NCBI GenBank assembly: GCA_021464415.1
Contig: CM038471.1
Coordinates: 11,861,173 to 11,925,172 of the forward strand
Direction of reading: 5' to 3'
From: Lonicera japonica
Taxonomy: Eukaryota > Streptophyta > Magnoliopsida > Dipsacales > Caprifoliaceae
Length of the DNA: 64,000 nt
Part shown: one piece after another, positions 21,691-33,550 of the stretch
Layout: each line of letters starts with the position of its first letter
Numbering within the stretch: the stretch's first letter is position 1
The notes under the pieces: model-generated
Told to the model about the DNA's origin: nothing
Seen by the model: the letters and a program-made list of their open reading frames with translations, nothing else
Database searches by the model: none
Program-made: the position numbers and the translations under genes

Positions 21691-22719
21691 CAACAACCTC
21701 AAGAACCTATGCCATTAAGGCGGTCCATTAGAGAAAGAAGAAATGCAATTTCAGATGATTATGTTGTATATCTTCAGGAACATGAGGTAGAAATTGGAAT
21801 GTCAAAAGATGATCCGATCAACTTTCGACAAGCCATGAATGGTTCCAACTCTAAAAAATGGATTGAAGCCATGAATGAGGAGTATAAGTCAATGCAAGAC
21901 AATAAAGTTTGGGACCTTGTCCCATTACCGGTTGGTGCGAAGCCCGTTGGTTGTAAATGGATATTTAAGACAAAACGGGATTCGAATGGTAATGTGGAAA
22001 GGTATAAGGCACGTCTTGTGGCTAAGGGCTTTACTCAAAAGGAAGGAATTGACTTTAAAGAGACATTCTCTCCAGTTTCTTCGAAGGATTCTTTTAGGAT
22101 AATCATGGCACTTGTGGCACATTTTGACCTTGAGTTACATCAAATGGATGTCAAAACTGCGTTTCTTAATGGTGACATTGAAGAAACGATTTATATGGTG
22201 CAACAAGAAAATTTTGTGTCGGGAGACCCACAGAATATGGTTTGCAAATTGACTAAATCAATTTATGGACTCAAACAGGCTTCTCGTCAGTGGTACTTTA
22301 AGTTTCATCAAGTTATCATTTCATACGGTTTTGAAATGAATTTGGTTGATGATTGTGTGTATCACAAATTTAGTGGGAGTAAACATATATTCCTAGTTTT
22401 GTATGTCGATGACATTTTGTTAGCGACAAATGACATAGGCATCTTGCATGACACCAAGAGATTTTTATCAAAGAACTTTGAAATGAAAGATCTTGGTGAA
22501 GCATCCTTTGTATTAGGAATCGAGATACACCGAGACCGATCTCGGGGTACTTTGGGATTATCACAAAGGAGTTATATTGAAAAAATTCTTAATAGATTTG
22601 GCATGCAATGTAGTAAACCAGGTGAGACCCTGGTCACTAAAGGAGACAAGTTCAGTCTCAATCAATGCCCGAAGAACAGTTTAGAAATTAAGGAGATGCA
22701 AAAGATTCCTTATGCCTCA
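21691..22719 (+). pseudogene. pol (RT): Copia reverse transcriptase
   Basis: In one frame with the integrase C-terminus. Motifs in order: [10 protein letters not shown] (about 21858), CKWIFKTKR (about 21952), [13 protein letters not shown], the [11 protein letters not shown] catalytic Asp (about 22150), [11 protein letters not shown], and the YVDD active site (22402-22413). A one-base gain near 22718 shifts the frame before RNase H. Otherwise length and motifs are intact. Confidence 0.9.
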
Positions 22720-23395
22720 GGCTGTAGGGAGTCTAATGTACGCTCAAGTATGTACGCGTTCGGATATTGCGTTCATAGTTGGCATGTCGGGCAGATACTT
22801 AAGTAACCCCGGAATGGATCATTGGAAAGCAGCCAAACGGGTTATGAGGTATTTACAGAGAACAAAAGAATATATGCTCACATATAGGAGATCGGATAAG
22901 TTAGAGATCATTGGTTATTCCGACTCTGATTTTGCTGGATGCCAAGACAGCAGGAAATCCACTTCAGGCTATGTTTATCTGTTAGCTGGTGGAGCGATTT
23001 CGTGGAGGTCTGCCAAGCAGAAGCTCGTTGTTTCGTTCACCATGGCTGCAGAGTTTGTAGCATGCTTTGAGGCATCTAATCATGGAATATGGCTCCAAAA
23101 TTTTGTCACTAGGCTGCAAATTTTGGAGGGTGTTGAAAGACCACTCAAATTATACTGTGACAATAAATCAGCTGTTTTATATTCAAACAACAATAGAAGC
23201 TCGACTAAGTCAAAGTATATTGACATCAAGTTTCTAGTTGTAAAGGAAAGAGTACAGAGTGGTCAGATTTTGATAGAGCATATTGGGACAAACTCCATGG
23301 TTGCGGATCCGCTTACAAAGGGATTAACACTTAAGGTCTTTCACGAGCATACTGCTCATATGGGTGTTGTCTTATTTGAGGACACTTTGGTTTAG
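22712..23395 (+). pseudogene. pol (RNase H): Copia RNase H
   Basis: The frame opens after a one-base shift and holds the GYSDSDFAG Asp (about 22912), the SGYVYLLAGGAISWRS stretch, a Glu in MAAEF, and YCDNKSA with the next Asp (about 23155), and ends with ADPLTKGL and a stop at 23393-23395. The domain itself is complete. It removes template RNA during reverse transcription. Confidence 0.88.
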
Positions 23396-23816
23396 TGGGA
23401 GTTTGTATTCAAGTTTATGTTGTTGCTCTATGTATGCTTTGGATTACATTTATATGTATTTGGTTTAGTTTCTGCAGAAATAAAGTATTCGGTTTATTAC
23501 ACTCTGTTCAAGTATTTTGAGGTTTTGATCTCAATAAAGAGGACCAGTTGGAAATAGGCATGTTTGGATCACATTACATGTAACTTCCATGCTGCGCACC
23601 ATGATTGATCTATGTCATTTGATTGTGTTGGTATACGTGATCATTGATGGGTCGAGTTACGATTAATGTAACAAAGGCCGCTTTGGTTCTATATTGGCAT
23701 AATTGATGGACGGAATTGTTTGATAACCTAAGGTTATGATGACAAGTTCTGAGCTCACTAAGGTTAAACACATTTGGCAGGATACATATGTGGCCCAGTG
23801 GGAGATTGTTGGATTA
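23396..23816 (+). other. Copia 3' untranslated region and polypurine tract
   Basis: There is no open frame in 420 bp. The tract AGTGGGAGA (about 23807-23815) directly precedes the 3' LTR and would prime plus-strand DNA synthesis. Confidence 0.75.
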
Positions 23817-24311
23817 ATTTTTATATTAATCTAATTTTGGTCCACACATGTATATTATTAACGTGTGTCATCATTTACAAGCCTAAAATTAAGTGATCTA
23901 ATTTAAAGTTTTAAGTAGGCTTGAGGTTATTTGTCATGGAACTAATGTGTAGATGCCATTATGTGAATTCTATTTCTATGAGGGGCAGAAATAGAATTAT
24001 CGGAAAGTTCAAGGTGAACTTATGTAATTACGGCATTGGTCCCCAACCCATCTATCCTTATATAAGTTGTCTTCAATCAATGGAGACATACATAGGCTAT
24101 TCTCTACATCCTCTTAAGGAGAATATCAAAAGGGTATAGAAGGGGAAATGGTTGGAAGATCAATTGTCATACGGAGATTGGCGCTAAAGTCCGCTGCATT
24201 GATCAATCAATGGAGACAGGTACACACACTTCTCTTTTGTAATCTCTTGGCACTAGATATGATGCACGGTCTTAGAATTGATGTTGTCTAGACACTCAAT
24301 TATATCTAACA
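23817..24311 (+). repeat. Copia 3' LTR (495 bp)
   Basis: Uninterrupted copy of the LTR with TATA box at 24059-24065. It shows the unoccupied form of the Athila target site near 24095 and about 16 bp absent from the 5' LTR. Confidence 0.93.
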
Positions 24312-24316
24312 TATAG

Positions 24317-25467
24317 TACATGGGGCTTTAGAAGAAGATGGTGGTGGAAGGGGAAAAAATTAAGTTGGTGTTGGGTTGCAAGTTAGGGCTAAGGGTTTAA
24401 TTGGTATGGAATGGAAAGAAGAAGATAGGACTGCAGGGGCAATTTAGTCAAAAATTATAATTTTTAACGGAATATATACGGAGTCACAAAATATAGAATT
24501 ATGTTTAATTAAAATTATTTTAAGAGTTTTTGCAAATATTGATATTAACGTTGTTGATTAAGTCAATAAACCCATTTTTTGAATTTATAATAAGAAAAAA
24601 CTATTTTAATAGAATTTAATTTATTTTTTATCCCACTTAGGGGTAGAGTCAAGGGGAATAGGGTGGGCTTCAGCCTAGGGATGGCAAAAAATCTCAGCCT
24701 GGCCGGTTTGGGGCAGGTTTTTTTTTGAGATCGAAACGAGTTAAGGTTTTGCCTACTAAAAATTCGAATAAACCCACTTGCATATATATAAATATATTAA
24801 TATAAAATATATATATATAGTATTTAATTAAAAAAAAAAACTAAAACATTTTTTGATCAAATGTGGACCATTAGATCGTATACATTAACACCTCTCATTC
24901 TCTAATTTTTTATATAATAATAATAATTCGGGGTGGGGCGGGGTGGGGTTTCTAAATATACTTGCGGGGCGATTTTGGGTTTTTTTTTTTTTCAAAAAAA
25001 AACCATCTTGAGTTCAGAGCGGGCTCGTGTACATGCAATTCGAGTTTGGTAATAGCAAACTCGCTCCATACCCAATCCGTCACTACTACTTTAGCCAAGA
25101 TTTTTTTTTTAAGAATCCACGAACATTTTATAAAAAAATAAAAAACTAATATAAATTTTAGTCCAACTCTCCAAAAATTTCAAGATCCGTCTCTAGTCTC
25201 ACTTGCTTTTTTTCGGGACCCCAAAAAGTATTACACTGACTACAAACCAATCATAAGAAAAGCGAGTGGGATACTTAGAAATAATGAATTCGAAATAGAG
25301 TCACAGGTACTTTTCAATTTTGTCCTTTGTTCTGAGATTCCCATTTATATGGCTTTGTGCCTTTAATAAAAAAAAAGGTTGCAGTGTCATAATCTCTCTA
25401 CTTTGTCCCAGCAACGTTATTCATGCATGTTCATTGATGACCGCAAATTTTTGTGGGTTTCAAAAAG
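24317..25467. other. Intergenic DNA, no gene seen
   Basis: AT-rich sequence with a G-rich patch at 24930-24970 and homopolymer runs. No open frame, LTR end or inverted repeat was recognised. Confidence 0.45.
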
Positions 25468-25470
25468 TTA

Positions 25471-25850
25471 TGGTTGTGTTTGGTTGTTATTTCTGGATAA
25501 GATTTTAAATTTTTTTCTCAAAACACAATTTAAAATTAACTTTACTTTCACACTTCTTAAAATTTATTTTACTATACTTTCTATCTCTAACTTTTTTTAA
25601 AACGTCATAACTTTAAATTCAAAAATAAAAAAATAATAAAAAATATATATTTGAAACCTACTCATCGAGATCTATAAAATAAGATCCATTGTGACTATTT
25701 TTTGAAATTTTTTATGCTCTTTTTTCATTGGTTGAAAAAAAGTCAAACAAAGTCAAATTCACTTTTCAACATAAAAACTCTAAATCAAAACATTCAACCA
25801 AACACCAAATTTTTAAAAATTTGTCTAGAAACATTAATCAAACACCACCA
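25471..25850. mobile_element. MITE-like element with imperfect terminal inverted repeats
   Basis: The left end TGGTTGTGTTTGGTTGTTAT and the reverse complement of the right end (TGGTGGTGTTTGATTAATGT) match at about 16 of 20 positions, and the similarity runs a little further in. Left flank is TTA, right flank TAG, so a 3-bp TTA duplication is possible but not exact. About 380 bp, no coding. The interior contains the CTACTCATCGAGATC...AAGATCCATTGTGACTAT module also seen in the Helitron. Superfamily unresolved. Confidence 0.5.
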
Positions 25851-25899
25851 TAGAATGAAATTTTTGTAATTATTTACTTTTACCCAATATTTACATTAT

Positions 25900-26113
25900 A
25901 TACACCTTAAACTCTTGAAAACTATAATAATTGTCTACTTTTTATATAAAGTTATTAACGTATCGTAGTAATCGCTTACTTTTATTCAAACTTTGTATTA
26001 TTTACATTCTAACCCCTTTTTTCTTCTAAATGCATTTTTTTTCTTTTTTTTAATACAAAGCAAGAAATTTGTTACATAATATTTTTCATACAAATTAAAA
26101 ATTCACTGTCACC
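25900..26113. repeat. Left part of a duplicated intergenic segment
   Basis: Matches 28050-28235 (words TTTATATAA.GTTATTAA, TGTATTATTTACATTCTAACCCC, TACAAAGCAAGAAATT). Its continuation, CCACCACCACAACAATGG, is found beyond the solo LTR at 27875, and the sister copy runs through without interruption, which locates the insertion precisely. Confidence 0.65.
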
Positions 26114-27874
26114 TGTGAGAATCCGCAAATGCGATCCCAGGGTCTCAACATCTAGTTTAAGAGTCTAAAACATCGGAAAGGTTTTCGTTGTTCCATTTGC
26201 TTGTATATGTTGATAATTCACATTGGGTGTCCTTTTATCATATTTCTAGATGCGAGAGGGTTCATTCAGAGTCGCCAGTACGTTTTACGAGAAAACGGAT
26301 AAAATAGTTGTATAAGAGAAAATGTTATAGATAATCATTTCTTTACACATTTGTCTACGAAATCAGGATTCTATAGGGTTCAGGAACTATATTACGGTTT
26401 GAGAAGGTGTTAATCACCCATTCTACCCTTTCAGTCTTTAATGGTCGTATATGTTTATTCTATGATGAAAAACTTGGATGCTTTTATTGATATTCTATTG
26501 CTTATGGGAAAAAATCGTGAATACCTGATTTTGGAAAAACGAAAAAAGGGATGAAAACCGTGTATTCTGTGATCCGGTGTTTTGATTTTGTCAAAATTTG
26601 ATTACTAGTGACAAAATTTTTATCTTTATTTACTTTGAAATGAGAGTGGTTCAATATTATTTCCTCAGATAACAATATCAATTATCTTATTTAGTTAATT
26701 TAGAAAAGATCGGATCTTTATCGGAATTAATTTGATATGAAATCTGAACTCTTGAGAAGAATGTATCAGATATACTACAGTTTACATGGAAGACATAATA
26801 TATCTGAGTTTTATTCTTAAGCAAACTCTATCAGTTCGGGTTTTAAAAACTTGGTTTTATCTAGATGATAAATGGCCTTAGTACTTCTTTTGATTTTACA
26901 AATGATTTTATCAAGTTATTTTATTTGAAAACGATGGAATATCAGTAACTTGCCAGTAAGTTTATCCAGTTAGAAAGTGGATAGAACAACATATAAAAAG
27001 AGTCTACCAATAATAAACTTAATTAAAATTAAAACGAGGAGGGTAGAAGTAAATACTTTCGGTTTATGTTGGCTCAAGCAAGCCAACTTCCTACTCACTT
27101 ATAGTACTTCCAAAAATAAAAAATATACAAATCAAAATTTAAATAAGTCTACAAAAATACAGTAAAACAAGTATAAAGATATCTAATTTGAATTACTATA
27201 AGGGATTTTAATTACCTGCCTGACGATATATAACTAAGATAAAAGAGAAAAAATATAATATGAATGAAGATGATCCGGCGAATATATATTTTTCATCTCC
27301 AAGTCTAGTCGAGAATTCGACTTTGAGATCGAAGATGTCGAGTGTTGAAAATTCGGAGATTCCTTTAAAACCTTGATAAGCTGGATTTTTCGAAAACCAT
27401 ATTTCTCAGTGATGATAATCCCCCTTTTATTTTAGATTCCCTCTTGTTTTTCTTTATCTTTGGGGTGTTGGCGTATTTATACTGCTAGGGGTAGATTGTT
27501 GCGCGATATTTCTCCAGAAAGGTCATGTGTTGCGCGACATTTAGGACAGTGTCGCGCGATAAACGGTTGAAGCGATGTCCCTGACAGACTGACGTGTTAG
27601 GGAGTGGATGGTCTGAGTCAGAGAGGTTGTCGAGCGACATCTGAAGGTTTGTCGTGCGACAATCTAGTTTGTTGCACGACAAATCCCTCTGGGAATAGGT
27701 TTTTTGGGCTACATACTTCTCGGGACACAACAAATCTCTCTGAGAATAGGTTTATTGGGCTACAAACTTCTCGAGGTAGTTTCTAGTGTGTTTGGTTGGA
27801 TTCTAGGCTCAGAAAAAAGGTGTTACTGAGGGTTTTTAGGGTTCTTGCGGGGGTCACGGATTGGAGTGTCTACA
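26114..27874 (-). mobile_element. Solo LTR on the minus strand (probable Gypsy)
   Basis: Read on the minus strand it starts TGTAGACACTCC and ends TTCTCACA. Flanks TCACC (26109-26113) and CCACC (27875-27879) are a 5-bp duplication with one mismatch, and the sister segment near 28228 shows the unoccupied site. Length is 1,761 bp with no coding. A GGCGACTCTGA motif (minus strand, about 26265) resembles the LTR ends or primer sites of Tat/Ogre-type Gypsy elements, which is the only clue to lineage. It holds a third palindrome array (27499-27680). Confidence 0.6.
27499..27680. repeat. Palindrome array of the TGTCGCGCGACA type
   Basis: Six near-palindromes: TTGCGCGATA (27499), GTTGCGCGACA (27529), GTCGCGCGAT (27551), GTCGAGCGAC (27629), GTCGTGCGAC (27651) and GTTGCACGAC (27671). 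Steps within the clusters are 22, 22 and 20 bp. Copies are more eroded than in the Athila array, many by C-to-T type changes, as expected in methylated DNA. Confidence 0.7.
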
Positions 27875-28463
27875 CCACCACCACAACAATGGTGGACATA
27901 AAACCACCACAATAAGAATGGACATAATTCCCACAAATTCAATATTTTAGTTTTGCCTCTGTTTAAATTAATGGTTTAATTTTGTTTTGGAGCAAAATTA
28001 ATAAATAAAATAACATAATTAACCATTAATTAAATCAAAGTTAACTCTCGAAAACTATAATAATTGCCCACTTTTTATATAACGTTATTAAACATATACA
28101 AGTAATCGCTTAGTTTTTTTCAACATTTGTATTATTTACATTCTAACCCCTTCTTCTTCTTCTAAATACATTTTTTTTTAATACAAAGCAAGAAATTCAT
28201 TACACAACATTTTTCATACAAATTATGAATTCACAGCCACCACCATAATAAAGGTGGATATAAAACCACCACAACAACAATGGACATAATTCCTGCAAAT
28301 TCAATATTTTAGTTTTGCCACTGTGTAAATTGACGGTTTAATTTTGTTTTGGAGCAAAATTAATAAATAAAATAACATAATTAACCATTAATTAAATCAA
28401 AGTTAGCTTTTTTTTTTAAATACTGAAGCTAAAGTTTTGAGTCAGATAAAGTTTTTTTTTAAC

Positions 28464-28495
<32 letters not shown>

Positions 28496-29180
28496 TTCTT
28501 TTGGAAAGTTTGGTTATAGGGTGTCTGTTAGTTTTTAAAGTTTTAACACACGTAGTGCAAGAAGCTAACATAATTTCATGGGAAGAATAGAAAGTGTTTT
28601 AATCTTAGACTAAATTTATTTGCATAGGATAAAATACTACTAACCATTCTAAGATAAATTTACCACACTTATTCAAACCATTATACATATTTTTTAAGCC
28701 TCATCTCTACTAGACACTTTGATTCGTATTGAGATAAATACAAATGGATTTATTGAACATTAATTGTCCGCTTCGGTAAGGTGGATTATAATTTATTCCT
28801 ACGGCAATAACATATATATATATAGTTTACATATTTTGCTTAATTCGATTAGTTTTATCTTGTCGAATGGGATTAAATTGGTCTATCCGATTATCTAATC
28901 CAGCACATCAACCACACCCTTAGAGACCTCAATTTATTTGCAAAGAATAAAATACTACTAACCCTCACGTGAAATTGTATTTTAGTCAACCAAACGTAAC
29001 TACCGTGAATTCACATAAGATAAATTTACCATACGTTGATTTGAATTGAGATAAATACAAATGGAATTATTGAATATCAATTGTCCACTTCGGCAGGGGT
29101 GCATTATAATTTATCCGTACGGCTGTAACATATATAGTTTACATATTTCTCTTAATTTGATTAGTTTCTTATATAGTTAT
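27875..29180 (+). repeat. Segment-R homologue, right half (copy ii)
   Basis: Follows 51640-52500 in order: AAATTCAATAT, a TAATTAATAAATAAAATA block, AACCATTAATTAAATCAAA, a GTTTGGTT..GTGTCTGTTAG block, AATAATTTCATGGGAAG, TTCAAACCATTATACATA, and GATTCGTATTGAGATAAATAC. The first 400 bp are themselves duplicated (27880-28060 and 28235-28410). An ATT microsatellite lies at about 28467-28495. No gene. Confidence 0.6.
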
Positions 29181-29199
29181 ATATATATATATATATATA

Positions 29200-29945
29200 T
29201 TTGTATTATAAAATATTGTTTTTGACTAAAATTTTCTCTAGAAAGTATACGAATCTAATGGTTTAAAATACACGTCATAGCGTGCCTTACTTTTACACCA
29301 TTGTATGAGTTCCGTACATGCATCAAAACGTCACATCAAAGTTAAAACACACACACCAATAATATACAAACAATAAGCTCTCACGCACAAATAATTTTGT
29401 CAATATTAAAAATGGCATAACTTAAAATAAAAAAAAATTAAAATTTAATATATAAAATTTACTAATCAATATCACTTAAACAAGATCCATCATGACTATT
29501 AAATTGTGTAAAAAAAATTAAGAAAAAATATTGAGTAACATTTAAGGACGTACTTTATGTGTTCATACATTATTGGTTATCTCAGTCTGTCATTTTATGA
29601 ATATTCACGGTATATCAGTCCAATTTTTGGACTATATTCAAATCATACCGACAGACGTTCATGTATTATTTTCACATCTTGCCTAAGTTTAATTTGTTAA
29701 AAAAATATTTTGTGGAGATTAAAATATGATTAAAAGTATGACTAAAATAAAATCATATTAACATACGTGATTGGATTATTTCCAATTCCATCTACTTTTA
29801 GTTTTTTCAGCGTAAAAATATATTAAACGTAAGTCTCAGTTGTTCAAAACGTTAGACTAGGGTGGACAATTGATTCAAAATAGACGGATTGATATTTGTC
29901 GATTTAAATTTATCACACGTTACTCTCTTTTATTCTATTTCTAGA
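29200..29945 (+). mobile_element. Second Helitron copy, 3' end lost
   Basis: Matches 2257-3480 from TATTATAAAA...TTTTTGACTAAA onward, through ACACACCAATAATATAC, the single ACTAATCAATATCA module, the GTACTTTAT..TTCATACATTATTGG block, and up to CACACGTTACT. It breaks off before the terminal hairpin. The internal tandem expansion of the first copy is absent. Confidence 0.6.
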
Positions 29946-29986
29946 TCTTATATATTTTAGTGTGTCAAGCATGGATATATCGTTGT

Positions 29987-30233
29987 ATAAATATATATTA
30001 TCAAAGTGTAAAATCAAATAATTATAAAAATAACTAAATCTAGATAACAAGTCGTCGTCCTCGTCCATGGGATGTCCTTGCCTATAGTGTTTCACTATGC
30101 AGTCTGGAAAAGGACACATAAAAATGATTGTACAACCTAACATGTGAAAAATATAATAGGTCTTTATTCACATAGATGTTTTCTTTTAATTTATTTTCAA
30201 ATTATGCCATAAAGTTGAGTTGAAATTGACTCT
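29987..30233 (-). repeat. Third copy of the DEDDDLL repeat
   Basis: Homologous to 1013-1262 and 1716-1912. The minus strand is open for 76 codons here (29913-30143) and includes CPFPDC and GHPMDEDDDLL; the copy at 1661-1843 is open for 60 codons with the same core. No known family is recognised. It could be a fragment of a transposon or captured gene. Confidence 0.45.
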
Positions 30234-30239
30234 TGGTTG

Positions 30240-30531
30240 CATGGCATCTCTAGAGCACGAATATATTCTTTAAGGTGTCATAGTATTTAATACATATGTT
30301 GTTAAAAAATACAGCTTTAATTTGTATATTATTTTTCAAGAAATAATTTCTCAAAGAATTTGTGAAAATACTTATAATAAAATTTATAGAAAGTAATAAA
30401 AAGTAAAAGTAAATAAAGCTGACATTTGAAAGTCGCAACACAGTCGCTGTCCTAAAGATATTATTTCCTCCTACGTGCAGGTATTGATAGTTGATAACGT
30501 CTCTAAGATAAAAACTTATAATGTTCGCAGT
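30240..30531. other. AT-rich flank, no gene
   Basis: Joins 32334 onward once the solo LTR is removed. In minus-strand reading the joined region looks like the interior of an old LTR, but no ends can be fixed. Confidence 0.35.
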
Positions 30532-30536
30532 TTTGT

Positions 30537-32328
30537 TGACGCGCCGGAAATACTTCCGTGCTTAGGTACCCAAGTGCAGGTTGTCAAGTTATAATACTTG
30601 GTAAGTCCAAGTGTCGAACCACAAGGATAGCCGGAAAGACGATGTGATAATTACGAGTCCAAGGTTTTGTTTAAGAGAATTTAATTGGTTGATTTTAGTT
30701 GTTGATTTTAAAGTCTTGCAATAAAAATTAAAATGATGTAATAATAGATGAGAAAAGGCGAAGGCATTATAGAATTCATTTGCTTTGCAAAGTTAAGTAA
30801 AATCAATATCATTCAAAGTTCTTAATGCAATTCCTAAGTGTTGAATATTTTACCCAATTCTAAGCAAAAGGGTGTGGAGCAAAAGCAACCCATTCCCATA
30901 TAAATGCCATATAAAGAAAGGATGTAAGCAAATATCAACACAAGTGTATCTCTCATTTTTATCTTGTGACAAAGGGTGTGAAGCAAGTGCAACCCATTCC
31001 CACATAATATCAACCAAGATTCAAACTTAAAATACACAAAAAGAAAAGGCATAAATTTAAACTAGGCATTTAAGAACTCATTGTTAGTTTCTCCTAGGCA
31101 AATGACTTGATTATGAAAATGGCCAACTACAAGGAGTTTAGCTCGATAAATCATAACATTTCATTTGTCTAAGATTGGGAGGTCGAGGTGGAGGTCAAAC
31201 CGTCCTATATAGACTTATTTGATAAATACAAATTGAATCCTTAAAATGATTAATGAAGTTGTTTATGACATAAATTTAAAAGATCCTCTTTGGCAATACT
31301 TTAACTAAGAAGATGATGAATCTAAAAATCACATAAAGTGTAGAAAGCACTCAACATATCATTAAAGTATTTAAAGATTAAAATCTCAAATTTATGGTGT
31401 TTTCATGAATATCAAAGACTAATCATGCTTGGCAATGAAAAGTATCTCATTCAAAGAAAGAATGGACATAGGCTAGTAAGAAATACACAAGTGTATCATC
31501 TCCTCATTAATGCTTGAGATCTATGTATACAAGGCATACAAAGTCAAATCATCATATGAAAATTATCTTACTAGCTTATGAATGGTTGAAAAAATGGAGA
31601 AGATGAAGGATTCAAAAAGTATTTAACAATACTAACAATGGAATAAGAATTGAACTTACATAATTAATGCATTGCAAACTTCATCTTTTAGCCTTAGCAA
31701 AGAAATTTACTCCATAATAAATGTAGAGACAAGAATTATCAAAGTGAACTCCATTTCTCTCTCTAGAAAAATAACTATTACAAACTCTCTATAAATTGAG
31801 AAATGAGAAGAAAAATAAAAGTGTACTCTCCAACACAACAATGAAGACTATAAATAGGAGAGTTGTGTTGGATGCTAAAATAATAAACAATGCTTTTTAT
31901 TTTTATTTTTATTTTTATTGTTTATTTTTGGTGAAGAATTCCACTTTCTTGGATGCTCTTTGGTCACATGGAGAATTCCACTTTCTTTCTTTAATCACAT
32001 GGACATGGAGACTTTCTTTCTTGGATGCTCTTTAATCACATGGACATGGAGACTTTCTCTCTTGGATTCTTTTTGTACATGGAAAATTCCACTATTTTGA
32101 ATTCTTTTTGTCCATGGAAAATTTCAATATTGTATTAAATACAATATTTCTTGAAATCTAAAGACACCAAAATAAACACAAAAATATGCCTTTCCAAGCA
32201 TTGTTAAATACAAAATTGCTACGAGACTAATCGCGAAATAAGTTGGCAAACCGAATAGTTTTAGAGAAATAAACCCGTCAAACAACTCCGAAAATGAGTA
32301 AATGAATGACAATATTAAGCATTTATCA
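30537..32328 (-). mobile_element. Solo LTR, second Athila-like subfamily
   Basis: Minus-strand ends are TGATAAATGC and GGCGCGTCA, with an exact 5-bp duplication TTTGT (30532-30536, 32329-32333). Length is 1,792 bp and there is no internal region. The ends, the CCTGCACTTGGG segment near the 3' end and two blocks of AACCCATTCCC with GGGTGTGAAGCA (plus strand, about 30870-30990) tie it to the Athila family at 4250, though most of the body differs and the CATGATCGATCATG palindromes are absent. A damaged relative is at 42474-43996. Confidence 0.88.
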
Positions 32329-32333
32329 TTTGT

Positions 32334-33550
32334 CTCTTCTATGTGCACGTCGTCCACGTACAGGAAGACGGGACAAACCAATCGGGAAGAACCAATTCAA
32401 TTACATTGCCCAAACTCAAATATTTGTACATAAAACATGTGTATATGAGAAAGATATAATAAAGATGTGTGGAGAGAAGATTAATATTTTTATAAAACTA
32501 TAAAATTATTTTTTTCCTTTTTTAATATTAATAGAATCACATATTTATATAGGAGGATGTACTGGTATAGAGGTTACCCAAAATTAATAGAAAAATTAAC
32601 CATATTTTAAAAAAAATAAAACCCCATAATTCCTCTAATTATAACATAATAAAATTATATAAATTCTTTGTTTATATCCATAATAATTATAATTAAATTG
32701 TGTAACTCATAAATATTTAATAAAATAATAATAATTTTTATTTTTATTAAAATATTCCATCAGTCCCTCACTTTTTGAATAAAAATAACACATTGGGATT
32801 ATGAGATATAAAACACTTCGCTCCTCTTGAAAACTTCCATATGATACATGATTTTGAAAACATATTACAAAATATTATATTTGGACAATTTAATATTGTG
32901 CAATAGGTGTAGTGGTCTTTCAGACCTTGAATTACACTTATTGTTGACAACTTCCATTTGAGGAAGCCTTAGTGGACTATGCCTTGAATTAGGACTCTTT
33001 GGTCAAACTTCCATTGTAACACACACAATATGTGATATAAGACTTGGTTCTTGAGGGTTTGCATTGTTAGTAGCCATGTGCACTATCTTGATTCTCATGA
33101 GAATTTTAGAGAATAACCCAAATCTCGCGGTCGCAGCCTCACGACTGCTCTCACTTAGGTAAATTCTCCAAAGGTATGTGTGATAATACCTTGCGATAGT
33201 TTGCTCGCTTTGAATTCATTAAGGGTAAAACTCATCCTAAATCACACATAAACACTGTCATCATAGAGATGGGGAGGAGACGCTCTCCTATAAAATAATA
33301 TTTTTAAATGAGTCAAGGTTTATAGGTTGCTTCTACCACATTGAACCTCCATCATGGGATCTCCATAGTGACTCCCTAGCTATGGGTTTACCCTATCCCC
33401 CTTGATGATAAAATGATGTAGCTAGTCCCAAGGCAATTTTTTTTCTCAAGAGATTATAATTGATGCCTCTATAATTTTTATAGCGCTTTAAATCATCATC
33501 ATAGTCAACGGACATCTCAAGAATTACATTATACAAGTCCATTATGTAAG
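32334..33550. other. Unresolved old retroelement-like sequence
   Basis: No open frame. Short direct repeats around AACTTCCAT occur at 32825, 32949 and 33008, and a CACGACTGCTCTCACTTAGG segment near 33150. The texture resembles a decayed minus-strand LTR, but TG/CA ends and a duplication were not found. Confidence 0.3.

Larger units (their letters stand above)
3967..24311 (+). mobile_element. Ty1/Copia LTR retrotransposon, split by an Athila element
   Basis: LTRs start TGTTGGATTAA and end ATCTAACA. The 3' LTR is 23817-24311. The 5' LTR is in two pieces, 3967-4249 and 17577-17785, separated by the Athila insertion. Flanking 5-mers are GATAG (3962-3966) and TATAG (24312-24316), a duplication with one mismatch. 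An initiator-Met tRNA primer site follows the 5' LTR, and a purine tract precedes the 3' LTR. Internal order is gag, protease, integrase, RT, RNase H, which is Copia order. Without the insert the element is about 7.0 kb. LTR pieces differ at only a few percent of positions, so insertion was fairly recent. Gag-pol has several stops and frameshifts, so it is not autonomous as read. The lineage within Copia is not assigned. Confidence 0.92.

Noticed and set aside
24930..24970. G-rich patch as a promoter or quadruplex element
   Set aside because: Short GGGG blocks without the regular spacing of a four-tract quadruplex and no gene nearby.
30834..31052. 72-codon minus-strand frame in the solo LTR
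   Set aside because: Falls over the duplicated conserved LTR blocks; the relative at 42474 does not keep the frame.
31796..32100. Plus-strand frames with repeated FLDALW-like peptides
   Set aside because: Caused by a local repeat (ACATGGAGACTTTCTTTCTT words) in the solo LTR; no coding support.
32334..33550. Endogenous pararetrovirus sequence
   Set aside because: No open frame, no RT or movement-protein motif and no viral primer site could be read.
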